This document shows, piece after piece, positions 32,429 to 42,924 of a stretch of 64,000 nucleotides of DNA. The position numbers and the translations under genes are program-made. Under the pieces are notes generated by a model. That model searched no databases. It saw only the letters and a program-made list of their open reading frames with translations, and was not told the origin of the DNA. Numbering within the stretch: the stretch's first letter is position 1; each line of letters starts with the position of its first letter. The stretch comes from Anaeramoeba flamelloides (lineage: Eukaryota; Metamonada; Anaeramoebidae), in NCBI GenBank assembly GCA_027625915.1, contig JANTQA010000042.1, forward strand, positions 4,662,001-4,726,000. Reading direction: 5' to 3'.

Positions 32429-35400
32429 TTATTTTAGAAAATATTTCAAAAATTTGGCTTTTTTATTCATTTCTTTTTTCAAGTTAGAATTTTTTTTTTT
32501 CAGCAAAACATTTCCGAAAATATAAGAAAGTTTTTCTATATTCAAATGATTTAATTCTTTCATAATTAAGACATTTTTGAAAAAATTGATCAAAAAAGTG
32601 AAAGAATTTTTATGAAATTTCGGGAATTTTTTGAGCAGTGTAAATGCATCTTTTTGCGAATTAATTGCTAAACAACGAGTATAAAAGTTATATGGGACCA
32701 CTGGCGATGGCAAAGAATCTAAAAAATCTAGTAATGTTACACAATAAGAATGAATTGAAAATTCAGATTCAAACTCTTTGCCCGTGTCTAAGCATTCTCT
32801 GATTGTAGCTACCTGGCTTTCATCGCCAGTTTCTAAAAATATATGATGCTCATCCAAACCAAATTTTAAAATGTAGTCCACGATTCTAATTAATTCCTTT
32901 GGTATTGGTAAGGGTTTAACATTATTTGAATAGTACTCTATATTTTTGGAAGCACGGAATGGGTCTGGTATTTTTACGAGGTCATTAATTCTTTCACCAA
33001 AGCAAGACTGTTGCCATTTTCCTTTGATGTCAATAAAAAAATCTATCCCGCCCTGTAATCGTAAGATCAAAATGTCATCTAAAATTTCCTTTTTTGAATT
33101 TAAAAAACGAGAAACTTTATTATTCACAAGTAAGGTGAAAGTCATTTCTTTGGACTCCCCGGGTAGTAATAGACAGGTGGGCTCGTCGATGGATAACCAT
33201 TTTTTACAAACTGCACCGGATTGCTTTTTGGAAACAAAGTTATAAATCAAGGCAACTTTCCCCGTATTAGTTAAAGTAATCGTCTTTTTTTTCGCAACGC
33301 CATAATATATTTCTTGGAAATTGATGGAGTGTTGATCAATTGTTGCCTGTGGGATATAACTCATTTCCATAATATCCCATTCCTTAATAATCCTTTGTCT
33401 GAAGTCCCTTCTTTTTTCAGGGTTAATTTTCCATGTTTCAATTAAAAAAAGTGATGACACGGGCTTGTGATCAGATGACAAATAACTAGGGTGGCTGCAA
33501 TAGCATACTTGATCCAGGATTGGCAAATTTTTTCTTTTGTACTTCCAAAGGACCCGATCTGTCCACGCAGGCAGCCTCATCTTTTCGGAAGTATCATAAA
33601 TGTTTGTGCCCGCATTGAATTTATACGTTGGCGCAAAGTTTAAAATGCCCTCTTGATAATCTTGGAAAACGTTGTTTTTCCTTATTTGCTCCTGCAATTG
33701 GTCATAGGATTGCAGTTCTTGGAACTTCTCCTCTTCAATCATTTGAATCACCCCCTTTCTCGACGGATACCTTATCCGGTAGTTTAAATCACCTAGCCAA
33801 AATATGAGATCGTGATCGTCAATATGAATTATTTTTTTTGTTGTCTTTTGTGTGCCCAGGTTTAAAGAATTGTTCAAATTGCTCTGACTAAGCCTTTTTG
33901 AATTCCGTTTTGTCTTTTTATCAAGCCTTAATGATTTTCTTTTGTTGTTACTTTTTAATAATAGATTCTTTTTTTCAATTTCCATTTCAAATTGTTCATT
34001 GCAGTTTCGTTCAATGACAAAATTTAAATTATCAGAGATGGTCTTTTGATCTTCATTCCTTTTTTCCACCTTGGAGAGTGAGCATGCCAAATGAGAGTTT
34101 ATGATGACAATATTTGAATCAAACCAACTAAACCTGATAGCCACGCCGCCCTTGTTGCCCAGGACATTTAAAATCCCACATGCTACTTTACTTGTCTTAA
34201 CTTGTGTGATTTCAGATCTAATGCCCTTTTTAACATAAATGGCCAACAAAATGCCAGATAACTGGGAGGCCTTTAAGCATACATATTCTGAATTTAGTGA
34301 TTTTAATGTTGTTTCTATTTCGTTTGTCCACGATTTCCCCGAGGATACATCACCAACAAGAACTGAATTTATAGACATGTCTGTTTCTTGAAATCCTAAT
34401 CCAATCAAATCTGGTAAATACTTTCCATTTGTTTCTTTTCCTTCTCGTTCTTCTTTTTCTTTTTTTTGTTCTTCTTCTTCTTTTTTTATTATGGTTTCCC
34501 ATTCTTTTTCCTTATCTTCTTCATTTTTCATTTCTTTATTCTTTTTGTCTTCAATTCCTGGTTCTTGTTCTTGTTCTTGTTCTTGTTCTTTTTCTTGTTC
34601 TTTTTCTTGTCCTTGTTCTTGTCCTTGTTCTTGTTCTTGTTCTTGTTCTTGTTCTTGTTCTTGTTCTTTTTCTTTTTGTTGAAATAATTGAATTTTTTCA
34701 GTTATCCAATTATGTAGAGACTCATTTCTTGAAAGTTTTTTTTCGTTAACATTCCAAGTTCCGAGTAGTATTGTTCTTTCATTTTTATCAGAAAACAAAT
34801 ATTTTTTTTTTTCTGATTTTGAAATGATAAATTGCTGCCTTATTTTATAAATTTCATCCTGAGAGAGATCGGTTGTTTGTAAATTCATAAAAAAGGAATT
34901 TTCGTTTTCTTTTTTGTTATTATTGTTTTCATATTCGTCATCTTCTTCGTCTTCATAATCGTACTCAACTGTTTCGCTTTCATTTTCGTTTTCATTTTCG
35001 CTTTCACTTTCACTTTCGCTTTCACTTTCGTTTTCATTTTGGTTTATCGAGTCAATCTTTGTTGCTTTACTTAAGTCTGAAGTCGAAGTATCTTTGGATA
35101 TTGTTAAAATTCTTAATTTTGAAAGTTCAGATTTTGAAATAGTTTCAGAATTATGATGATTTTTTGTGATTCTTTTTCTACATCGGTTTTGATCTTTTTT
35201 TTTTTTATTTGAGAACGAAAGCGATGACTTTAAATGAGGAACAGATTTGTGTTTTGCTGATTTCAACCTTTTATTCATTTTTTTGTTTGATCCTGTTCTA
35301 TTTAATGATCCAAAAAGAGAGAAAAGTTCTTTTGTCGGATCAAATATTGTTGGCTTAAAAGAAGTGATCCATTTAAATTCAGGAACACACAACTCAAGAT

Positions 35401-35785
35401 CTGGCTGTATCCATTTCATTAACTCTACGTGTATTAATTCTTTTACTCTTTTAGGTGCTGAAAAAATGAGAAAGGCTCGATCTGTGATTTTAATTTCAAA
35501 GTTTTGACTCGAGGATATGTTCCTTAAGATTAGATTTTCCGTGATCGGGAAAATGGTTTCTAATTCAAACCGTTTTTTACGCTTTCGATTAAATATAAAA
35601 ATCCCTGCAGATTCTTCCTTGTTTTCTTCTGTTATTTTGGAAATTACAACAGAAAACCATCTTGGTCGTGGTTTGTTTTTGTTATCAAATTGTTTGATTT
35701 CGTAAAGAAAGCCAAGCTTACATTTTGTTCCCAAAACTTTGATGAGACTTTCTTCAACAAACATAAAATCCTTTTGTTTTTTCAT
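32429..35785 (-). CDS. OCRL/INPP5B-like inositol polyphosphate 5-phosphatase with ASH and RhoGAP-like domains
   Basis: This 1,118-residue single-exon protein should remove the 5-phosphate from PI(4,5)P2 and related lipids on endosomal or Golgi membranes. An N-terminal PH-like region lies at about residues 15-130, followed by an acidic Ser/Glu/Asn linker. Catalytic blocks are GTWNVNEK (342-349), GFQETD (464-469), GNKGGVAIRF (543-552), NSHL (563-566), WLGDLNYRI (663-671), PAWTDRVLWK (739-748) and SDHKPV (771-776). An ASH-type beta domain (about 805-925) and a RhoGAP-like domain (about 945-1095) follow, the order found in OCRL. At the arginine-finger position the RhoGAP part has FLETG rather than FRxxG, so it is probably inactive as a GAP, as in OCRL. 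Low-complexity inserts interrupt the catalytic domain at about 365-455 (Gln/Glu/Lys) and 600-652 (Lys/Asn/Ser). Confidence 0.9.
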   Translation of the reverse strand: MKKQKDFMFVEESLIKVLGTKCKLGFLYEIKQFDNKNKPRPRWFSVVISKITEENKEESAGIFIFNRKRKKRFELETIFPITENLILRNISSSQNFEIKITDRAFLIFSAPKRVKELIHVELMKWIQPDLELCVPEFKWITSFKPTIFDPTKELFSLFGSLNRTGSNKKMNKRLKSAKHKSVPHLKSSLSFSNKKKKDQNRCRKRITKNHHNSETISKSELSKLRILTISKDTSTSDLSKATKIDSINQNENESESESESESENENENESETVEYDYEDEEDDEYENNNNKKENENSFFMNLQTTDLSQDEIYKIRQQFIISKSEKKKYLFSDKNERTILLGTWNVNEKKLSRNESLHNWITEKIQLFQQKEKEQEQEQEQEQEQEQGQEQGQEKEQEKEQEQEQEQEPGIEDKKNKEMKNEEDKEKEWETIIKKEEEEQKKEKEEREGKETNGKYLPDLIGLGFQETDMSINSVLVGDVSSGKSWTNEIETTLKSLNSEYVCLKASQLSGILLAIYVKKGIRSEITQVKTSKVACGILNVLGNKGGVAIRFSWFDSNIVIINSHLACSLSKVEKRNEDQKTISDNLNFVIERNCNEQFEMEIEKKNLLLKSNNKRKSLRLDKKTKRNSKRLSQSNLNNSLNLGTQKTTKKIIHIDDHDLIFWLGDLNYRIRYPSRKGVIQMIEEEKFQELQSYDQLQEQIRKNNVFQDYQEGILNFAPTYKFNAGTNIYDTSEKMRLPAWTDRVLWKYKRKNLPILDQVCYCSHPSYLSSDHKPVSSLFLIETWKINPEKRRDFRQRIIKEWDIMEMSYIPQATIDQHSINFQEIYYGVAKKKTITLTNTGKVALIYNFVSKKQSGAVCKKWLSIDEPTCLLLPGESKEMTFTLLVNNKVSRFLNSKKEILDDILILRLQGGIDFFIDIKGKWQQSCFGERINDLVKIPDPFRASKNIEYYSNNVKPLPIPKELIRIVDYILKFGLDEHHIFLETGDESQVATIRECLDTGKEFESEFSIHSYCVTLLDFLDSLPSPVVPYNFYTRCLAINSQKDAFTLLKKFPKFHKNSFTFLINFFKNVLIMKELNHLNIEKLSYIFGNVLLKKKNSNLKKEMNKKAKFLKYFLK

Positions 35786-36111
35786 AACGGTTGGTGAATT
35801 AACAGAAGCAGAGTTTTTGGATTTGTAAAAAAAAAAATTGATCCGATTGGCTTGCTTTAATTCTTGTCAAAAATCCGAAAAAAGAAAAAATCAAAAAAAT
35901 AAAATCAAAAGAGTTGAAAAATGGGCAATTTATTTCGTCATATTGTGAGAACCCGTTTTCTTCATCTAAAATTCGATTCGAATAAAACGTCGGTGTGTAC
36001 CAAAAGGATTTTAGATGAGAATTTATGAGTTTGAACTTCTAAAATATTTTCAAAATATGGATATGAATGATTGAATTCAATCCATAAATAATAAAAGGAA
36101 TTATACTTTAA

Positions 36112-36735
36112 TAGATAAGAGTTTACCAAGGAGAAGTCTAAATAACTAGTGTGCTACAATTAAAAGGTAAATCACATTTGGAAACCATGGTTCGAATGTC
36201 TCTAAAAAACAGATTAGTAAAGTAGTACCAAAAGTTGATCTAATATTTATATATATAATCCCATTTTGGTAAAAATCACAAGAATTTCAGAAAAAATACT
36301 ATATTTCAGCTCAAATTTTCAGGTTAATTAATCTATTTAAAGACTCTAAAGTTGAGAAATATTATGTTTAAATTTGTCTATAACAATTGATTAATTGTAA
36401 AAATAGATTTTTTTTTTAAACATTAAATAATTAACTCTAGATATTCTATTATGATAATATATCAGAAATAAATTGGAATGAAATCGAAAATACAACTATT
36501 TTTATAAAAAGGAAAAAAAACGACCAGTTGTTAGTTTTTTTTGTTCTGATAATTATTGAGTTAATCTTGAAATTAAAAAAATTGAAAAAATATTTACTTT
36601 TGGAGGTTCAAATTATAAATTTTTAAATACTACTATATTATTATTTTTGTTTTAAACTTTAAATTTTGAAAAGATAATAAAAACAGTTCAAAATGAATAA
36701 TTTTTAATTGTGATAATTAGTAAAAAATCCAAAAA
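36112..36735 (+). repeat. Dispersed 600-bp repeat, family B copy 2
   Basis: It aligns with 13360-13985 over its whole length in the same orientation. Anchors are GGTTCGAATGTCTCTAAAAA, GATAATTATTGAGTTAATC, TTTACTTTTGGAGG and ATTTTTAATTGTGATAATTA. No terminal repeats or coding sequence. Confidence 0.65.
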
Positions 36736-37604
36736 TTGATTGATCAAAAATATTTATAACAGATTTTTTCGAGCTATTTAACTTTTTATTCTTGGTTTGT
36801 ATCTTCAATGTTATATTCATTTACATTGAATTTACTCTATTCATAGGCGTTGTTTATTACTAAAAATAATATTACAAAAAAACGTACTTCTTTGAAAATA
36901 AAAAATTTTAACAGAAAAAATTTATCTATTTCCACGATTTCAACGATTTCTATAAGATTTCTGGATTGTATTACTTGGTAAAGAATATTTATTACAAAAA
37001 TTAATTAACAAAAATTTAATTTTCTTGTTGCGAATTGGTTATGTAATTATTTAGTAAAAAATTTGAAGATAGTTTTGAAAAATTAATAATCCAAAATTAT
37101 AAATAAAAAAAGTTTTTGAAATATTGAAAAAAAATATAAATTCTTGTATAGTAGTTGTTAAAAAGTGGGGAATTTTCTATAAATTTTATCAACTTTACTT
37201 ATTCAATTTAAAGAAAAAATTTTCAAAATCATGGATTACATTAACATTTTTGGTATGTATCACAAAATTTTTAATAATTTGAGTGTTAATTTTCATATTC
37301 TGATTTCCCAATAGACAATTAAAAGAAGATGATTAGAATGATTTTTTATCCAATTACTCGATGCGAGAAATCAATTTTTCGAAATTTGTAAATAGGTGAA
37401 ATAAAACTAAAACTAAAAAAAAAAATCTCAGAAAAAAATATTTAATTTCTTTTTTTATTATTGAATATCTCTGAATTTATGTTATTTTTATTCCTTATTT
37501 GGATTTTGGAAAACTAATTTAAAAAAAATTAATTTTTTAACAGTAATCTAAAATCTAAATTAAACTAAAGATCTATCAACTAAAAATTGAAATAACACAA
37601 TTTC

Positions 37605-38832
37605 ACAGTAGAAATTGAGTAATCTCTTTCTTGATTCCAAGGGGTTTCATCCTTTAGGTTTTTAATCCTTGAACTGGGAAAAAAGTTTGTCTTATATTGA
37701 GAATAATGCTGTACTATTTTTTTTCTTGGCTGATCGATCTTCAATTTCGGATTAATTTTACTAGTGTCCAAAAAATGAATTTATTTTTTTTTTTAAAAAA
37801 AAACAAATTGAAGAATGTAAAACAATTAGATTCGTAGATATTTAAGATATACTTTTAGTTTATTGTTTCTTTAATTGAATTTTTTATTTTGGTTTGGTTT
37901 ATTTGGAACTTTTTGATATTTTTTTTTTTTGAATTAATTAGGTTAAAATGAAAATAAATTTTACTGGTAACAACCTAAAATCCAAAATTATTTTTAAAAG
38001 ACCGACTGCTTACTTGGCTTTACATTCTTCGTTTACTTTGGAAAAAAATAAAATAAATTCATTTTTGGAACACTACTATTATTTGAATATTACAGAGATC
38101 AAAATAATGCATACACAACGACTATAATCCAAGTTTCAAAATATAATCCGTGCTTTTTTTTATTCTAATGCCAAGGCAACATCCAATCTACTACCAAATA
38201 GTATACTGAAGTTATAATCGATTTTAAAAGTAAAGGTCTGATTATTTTAAGTGAAATTTAAATTATTCATGCAAATAGTTGAAAATTTTTTATAATATTC
38301 TCAATTTTTTTGAATTTTTTTGATTAAAAAGAATTTTTTAAATTGTGTACTCTAATTTAAAGAGATAAATTTTGTAATTTGATCCTTCATTTTTGGGATT
38401 TCTTTTTAAATAATAGAACTTTAAGAAACCAATACCATATTTTTTTAGGGTTTATTATTTGTTTCTTTGATTGGTTAATGTATTTGTCAACTATAACAAA
38501 AAAACACACTTTTTATTTGAAACATGCATTATATTTTTTTGCATGGGTTATTTAAACTTCAGTAAATGGGAATAATTTTTACTTCATTTGCAACATCCTT
38601 TTCGAAAATGAGGCACAAATTACAGCCCTGTTCTTTTGGGAACTCTATTTATATTAGAAAAATGTGGATAAGGGAAGTGAAAATTGATACAAAGTTGAAG
38701 ATTGATCATCTTAGAACGAAAATAGCACTTCCCCTGAACACTTAATATAAGACAAACATTTTCCCCAGTTCAAGGATTCTACACCTTAATTCTGAAAGGT
38801 ATCTCAAAAATTTATTAAAGAGTTTCGACTGG
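37605..38832. repeat. Long-range inverted repeat pair enclosing family D
   Basis: The sequence ATCCTTGAACTGGGAAAAAA continuing to GTTTGTCTTATATT (37665-37700) recurs inverted as AATATAAGACAAACATTTTC then CCCAGTTCAAGGATT (38746-38782). Similarity extends to GATCGATCTTCAA/GATCAATCTTCAA inward and CAGT.GAAA outward. Arms are about 130-150 bp and imperfect. This is either one foldback element of 1.2 kb or two copies of one element in opposite orientations. Confidence 0.5.
38094..38527 (+). repeat. Dispersed repeat family D, copy 1
   Basis: About 430 bp aligns with 56070-56500 in the same orientation. Anchors are TTTCAAAATATAATCC, ACCAAATAGTATAC, TATAATATTCTCAATTTTTT and TTGATCCTTCATTTT. Both copies start ACAG.GATC. 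No coding sequence. Confidence 0.65.
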
Positions 38833-38998
38833 GAAAACTTTTTGAAATCAGTTTCTTTTCAATATTAATAAAATATGGGTTCTTTTTGTATGTAAAAAAA
38901 ATCTCTTCACTTCATTCTTCTTCACACATAAATCAAAATAAAAACAATTTTTTAATCATTTTTTTTCAGTTTTTCTAGATTTATTAAATATACTTTAA

Positions 38999-39655
38999 AT
39001 GCCAAACTCAAAAGGGTACAGAGCCGGAACACGACACAAATACAGAAGAGGATTCCGTCAACATGGTATGCCAGGTCTTTCAACATACCTTCGAACATTC
39101 AAATTAGGTGAATATGTTGATATCATTGCAAACAGCGCAATCCAAAAAGGACTCCCATACAAAGTCTTCCATGGAACAACCGGAAGAGTATGGGCTGTCA
39201 CCCCTCGTGCAGTCGGAGTAGAAGTATTAAAAACAGTCAAGCACAGAAGATTTAGAAAGAAATTATATGTAAGAATCGAACACGTAAGAAAATCAAAGTG
39301 TAGAGATGACTTTTTAAAAAGAGTTCGAAAAAATCAATTACTCGTTCAAAAAGCTAAAAAAGAGAAAAGTATGAATTTTTTCTTTTCTTGTTTCTTTGTT
39401 CTTATTCCTTTTTTTTTACTTTGTCTTTTTTGTTAAAATTTTTTCTTTTTTCTTTTTTCTTTTTGCTTTTTTTTTTTTTTCTTTTTTCAATTTTCTTTAA
39501 ATCACCAACAAAAAATAACAACAAACAAAAATGAAAAAGAAAAACCACAAGTCCCAAAAAGATGGCCAAAACAACCAAGAGAAGGAGAATTTGTCAAATT
39601 TAAAAAAGAACAAGTCAAAATGCTTAGACCAGTCAAATTTGAACTTGATTTTTAA
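38999..39655 (+). CDS. RPL21: Ribosomal protein eL21 (RPL21), two exons
   Basis: eL21 is a component of the cytosolic 60S subunit. Exon 1 (38999-39368) begins MPNSKGYRAGTRHKYRRGF. It continues with GMPGLSTYLRTFKLGEYVDI and FHGTTGRVWAVTPRAVGVEV, all close to eukaryotic L21. Exon 2 (39540-39655) reads KPQVPKRWPKQPREGEFVKF and ends in ELDF. The intron (39369-39539, 171 nt) has donor GTATGA and an A-rich acceptor ending AAAAAG. Phase 1 is restored and the 161-residue product matches the family's about 160. The intron splits the basic C-terminal part. The reading frame is less AT-rich than its surroundings and looks highly expressed by its codon regularity. The start is unambiguous. Confidence 0.95.
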
Positions 39656-40504
39656 ATTTTGTTCTTTTAAAATTTTTTTTATTTTTTATTTCTTAACTTT
39701 GCTTTTTCCCTTCATAAATATAAATTTGATCTTTTTTCAATTACAAGAAATTATCTAAATAAAAAACAAAAAAAAACAAATAGATTGGGTAAAAAAAACC
39801 AACAACAAAAAAAAACAAAATTTTTTTTATTTTTTTTATTTTTTTTTTACTTTTTTTTGTTTTTTTCAACCAAAAACTGATCCAAGCACAACCCTAATCT
39901 TTACCATTTATTAAAAATTGCAACACCGTTTAGGAGATTTGTTTTCCTTTCAGAACCAAAATTCAAGATATTCACAAAACAAATCAGAATTTACCAAACC
40001 CAAAATTCAAAATTATTTGAGGTGTTTTAAAATTTGAGATGAACATTTTAAAGTCTCTTATTGTTTTTGTTCTTTGCTTGGCCATTCAGGAAAAAAATTG
40101 TCAAATAGATTCTCATTCTAAAATTGGTTTAAATTGTAAAATGGTAGTAAAAGTTCTCATTTTCAATTTATTATTTTGTAACTATTTTTTTCCTTCATTT
40201 TTAAACAAAAACCAAACACAAAAATTAGATTGGTTATTAGAATTAAGAATTGAATTTAAATTGTCACAATGAAACCAAAATTTAAAACATGTTCGATTTT
40301 CTGAAATTTGCATGTTTCCAATAAAAAAAAGAAAAAAAGTAACCTATTATTTTTTTTAACAATTAAGTTAATTTTTGAAAATGGGAAAAAATATTTTTGT
40401 TTGATATTGGAAAGTTTTAATTTTGATAAAAAAAATTGTTATTTTTTTTTTATTTTATAATTTTTTAACAGAGGAGTTTTTAATCCCTCTTATTTGCTGC
40501 TAGG

Positions 40505-40975
40505 GTTTTTTTAATTTTTGAAATAAACAGAAAATGTAAATAATTATCAGTTTATTTCAAAAAATTAAAAAAAAAAACACTGTTAGATTTACCAGAATTC
40601 AAAAGAATTGAGTTAAAACAAAGATTTTACTCTATTCTTTTGAATTCTGGAAAATCATTGTTATCTTTTTTTGGGTTTTTGCTTTGATTAGAGAATCGAT
40701 AGATTTACAAAAAAGAAACCCTTTATAATTAAAATTAAAATTGCTGTTCATTTTTCTTGAGTTTTCTGTTTATTTGGAAAATCGATAGATTTAATAAATA
40801 AAACAGAAAACCCCAAGAAAACCTAGAGACTCTACGGCATTTGGCGACACGATTGTTTGTTAATATTATTTTGAATAGAAATTATTTTTAGATATTTTTG
40901 AGGAGTTTCTATGTTTTTTTTATTTTAAGAAATAAACTGAAAATTTTTGAAATTTTCAATTTATTTCTTATATGA
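40505..40975. repeat. Row of four to five hairpins
   Basis: Successive inverted repeats occur. TTAATTTTTGAAATAAACAG pairs with its complement near 40548-40568. CCAGAATTCAAAAGAAT (40599-40615) pairs with 40634-40651. GGGTTTTTG...AAACCC spans 40673-40722. CTTGAGTTTTCTGTTTATTT pairs with AAATAAAACAGAAAACCCC around 40757-40817. AAGAAATAAACTGAAAATTT pairs with AAATTTTCAATTTATTTCTT around 40928-40970. Two of them share the loop core AATCGATAGATTTA. They lie just past the end of the minus-strand LINE coding remnant and may be its 3' UTR. Confidence 0.5.
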
Positions 40976-40984
40976 AAAAAAAAC

Positions 40985-41740
40985 CTAACGATATTTGCAA
41001 CTGGGACTATTTTCTAGTTGTTTGATTCGACATTTATCAAGTTCAATTTCTAGTTCTTTTAAGGTTTTTGATTGACCGTTAATATTTTCTATTTTCTGAA
41101 AACTAAATTTATTATTAACTATATGATTAAAATCCAAAAAATTTTGTTTTTGGATTAGTTCAAATCTTCTTTTATATATCATTATTCTGGCCAAGATCAA
41201 TTTTAGCTTTAGTTTTATAAATAAATTTGAGAGAGTGGGCTTAATAATAAAAATTTTGCTATTTTTTTAGATTTAACCATACACCAATTGAGTTGAAATC
41301 TTTTTGTGTGAGATCATATATTTTTAATCAATATAATATGTGACTATGTAAAACCGCTTTAAAAAATGAATTTTTAATCAATTGGTGAATTTTTTCTGTT
41401 TTAGGATATTAATTAATTTTTGAAAATTGGTTTTAACTTTATCTAATTTAAAATTTAAGTGGGTTTGTTTATCAAGAAAAAGCCCAAAATATAGAATTTC
41501 TTTCGGATTTGTTTTTTTTTAGTTTTGTCCCTATTCGGATTCATTCCAACTACACTTATCTTCTTAAATATTGTTTCTACTTGAAAATTTATTATTTTTT
41601 TAATTAAACACTTTTCCCTCCGTATTCAGGAAATGTATAATTTTTCATCCGGTCATGAAAATGATAGTAGTATTATATATATTAATGAATTTTCTTTTTA
41701 GATACTTTTTTTATTTTAAAGTTTAATTTTTCATTTTTAA
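40985..41740 (-). mobile_element. Decayed LINE fragment, copy 3 (RT end and C-terminus)
   Basis: On the minus strand, VGMNPNRDKTKKK (about 41545-41505) followed by ILGFFLINKPT (about 41495-41460) matches the RT palm/thumb block NPNKTKxx...YLGFxLxNK of LINEs. The downstream 71-codon frame (41200-40985) with KRRFELIQKQNFLDF and a final CKYR is probably the remnant C-terminus. Several stops and shifts intervene, so it is dead. It appears to be a different LINE lineage from copy 1 by sequence. Confidence 0.65.
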
Positions 41741-41753
41741 TAATTATGTAATA

Positions 41754-41946
41754 TAGTCAGTTCCATTTTTAAGGCACAAACTTTAAACGAAATTTAAGGC
41801 ACAAGAAAATCTCAAATTAAAACACAAAATTTGTTATTATTTTTTTCAATTTATTTTACTAGAATCTAAATTTTGTGCCTTCATTTTCAGATTTTATTAT
41901 GTATTAAATTTAGTTGCAGTTTGTGCCTTAAAAGTGGAACGGGCCG
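41754..41946 (+). mobile_element. MITE family E, complete copy 1
   Basis: Ends are TAGTCAGTTCCATTTTTAAG then GCACAAACT on the left and AGTTTGTGCC then TTAAAAGTGGAACGGGCCG on the right, inverted copies over about 30 bp. TA flanks both sides (41752-41753 and 41947-41948). The 193-bp element has no coding sequence. TA duplication suggests mobilisation by a Tc1/mariner transposase. Confidence 0.8.
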
Positions 41947-42736
41947 TATTTAATTATTAGTTGTTCTTGAATACTAAAGGATAATTTTTTTTTTTTCAAT
42001 TTATTATTTTAGGTGAGTCTTATTTTTTTGTATTAGTGTTTATATTCATTACACTTAACGTAAAAATAATTTTCAAAAATCTCTATATTTTGCTATTAAA
42101 ATATAGTCATTACATTTCATCGATGAAAATTCAGAGGGTATAAAGATAAATTATCAATTATAAAATTGTATTTTTTTAAAAAAGGGAATTCAATTTCAAT
42201 CAAAAGATAAAATTTTCAATTTCTTTTACTTCTTAAGGAATTTTTGGTAAAAAACAAAAAAAAATTAAATTTCAAATGAAAAGTAATAACAGAAACTTGA
42301 AAATCTTTTTAGACCAATGTTTTTAAATTGTTTAAATCAAAGATTTTTACAATTTTTAAAAAATTGAAGATTCACATTAATCCAAGTTTTATTATGATTT
42401 TATTTGTCAAATTCCAAAACCAAAAATTATTTAAATATATTTTATTTTTTTTCGATTATAAATTTTACAGTTTTATAATAAACTTTCATAACTATTTTAC
42501 TGTTTTTTGTATACATGATAAATTTTTAGAATAGAAAATTAATTACAGAGTCTTAAAAATTTACACAGTAGGATTAAAGATATTGAAATAAAATAAAATT
42601 GAAGAAAAAAAAAGAATATTGAGAGGTAATACAATTAAATTGAATAATTATAATTCATACTTTTCTGTATCTTTGCTTAATGAAATAAATTAAAAAATCC
42701 GAAGTGCCAACAAATTTGAAGTCTGATTAAAAAGAA

Positions 42737-42767
<31 letters not shown>

Positions 42768-42924
42768 CAAATAGAAATATTATGTTATTATTCAAGATAA
42801 TGCAAAACAAACAAAAAGAAAAAACAAAAAAAAATAATAATAAAAAAAAAAAGGAATTGAATCATTCATATAATATTAACAACTTCAAAATGTTAATAAT
42901 AATAATAATCAAAATCATAAAGTA

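Larger units (their letters stand above)
35786..38998. other. Intergenic stretch with old repeats
   Basis: No gene was recognised. It contains family B repeat copy 2 (36112-36735), an inverted pair at 37605-37760 and 38690-38832, and family D repeat copy 1 (38094-38527). Upstream of RPL21, a TTTTTTTTCAG at about 38960-38970 could be a 5'-UTR intron acceptor. Confidence 0.55.
39656..42924. other. Intergenic stretch with hairpin row, LINE tail and MITE
   Basis: No intact gene was recognised. It contains a row of hairpins (40505-40975), a minus-strand LINE remnant (40985-41740), a MITE (41754-41946) and a 33-nt A-run near 42740-42770. A 77-codon frame at 40039-40272 begins with a signal-peptide-like stretch (MNILKSLIVFVLCLAIQ) but has no other support. 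Confidence 0.55.

Noticed and set aside
40039-40272. 77-codon frame with a signal-peptide-like start
   Set aside because: In AT-rich DNA, hydrophobic Phe/Leu/Ile-rich frames arise by chance. There is no motif and no codon pattern like that of the real genes.
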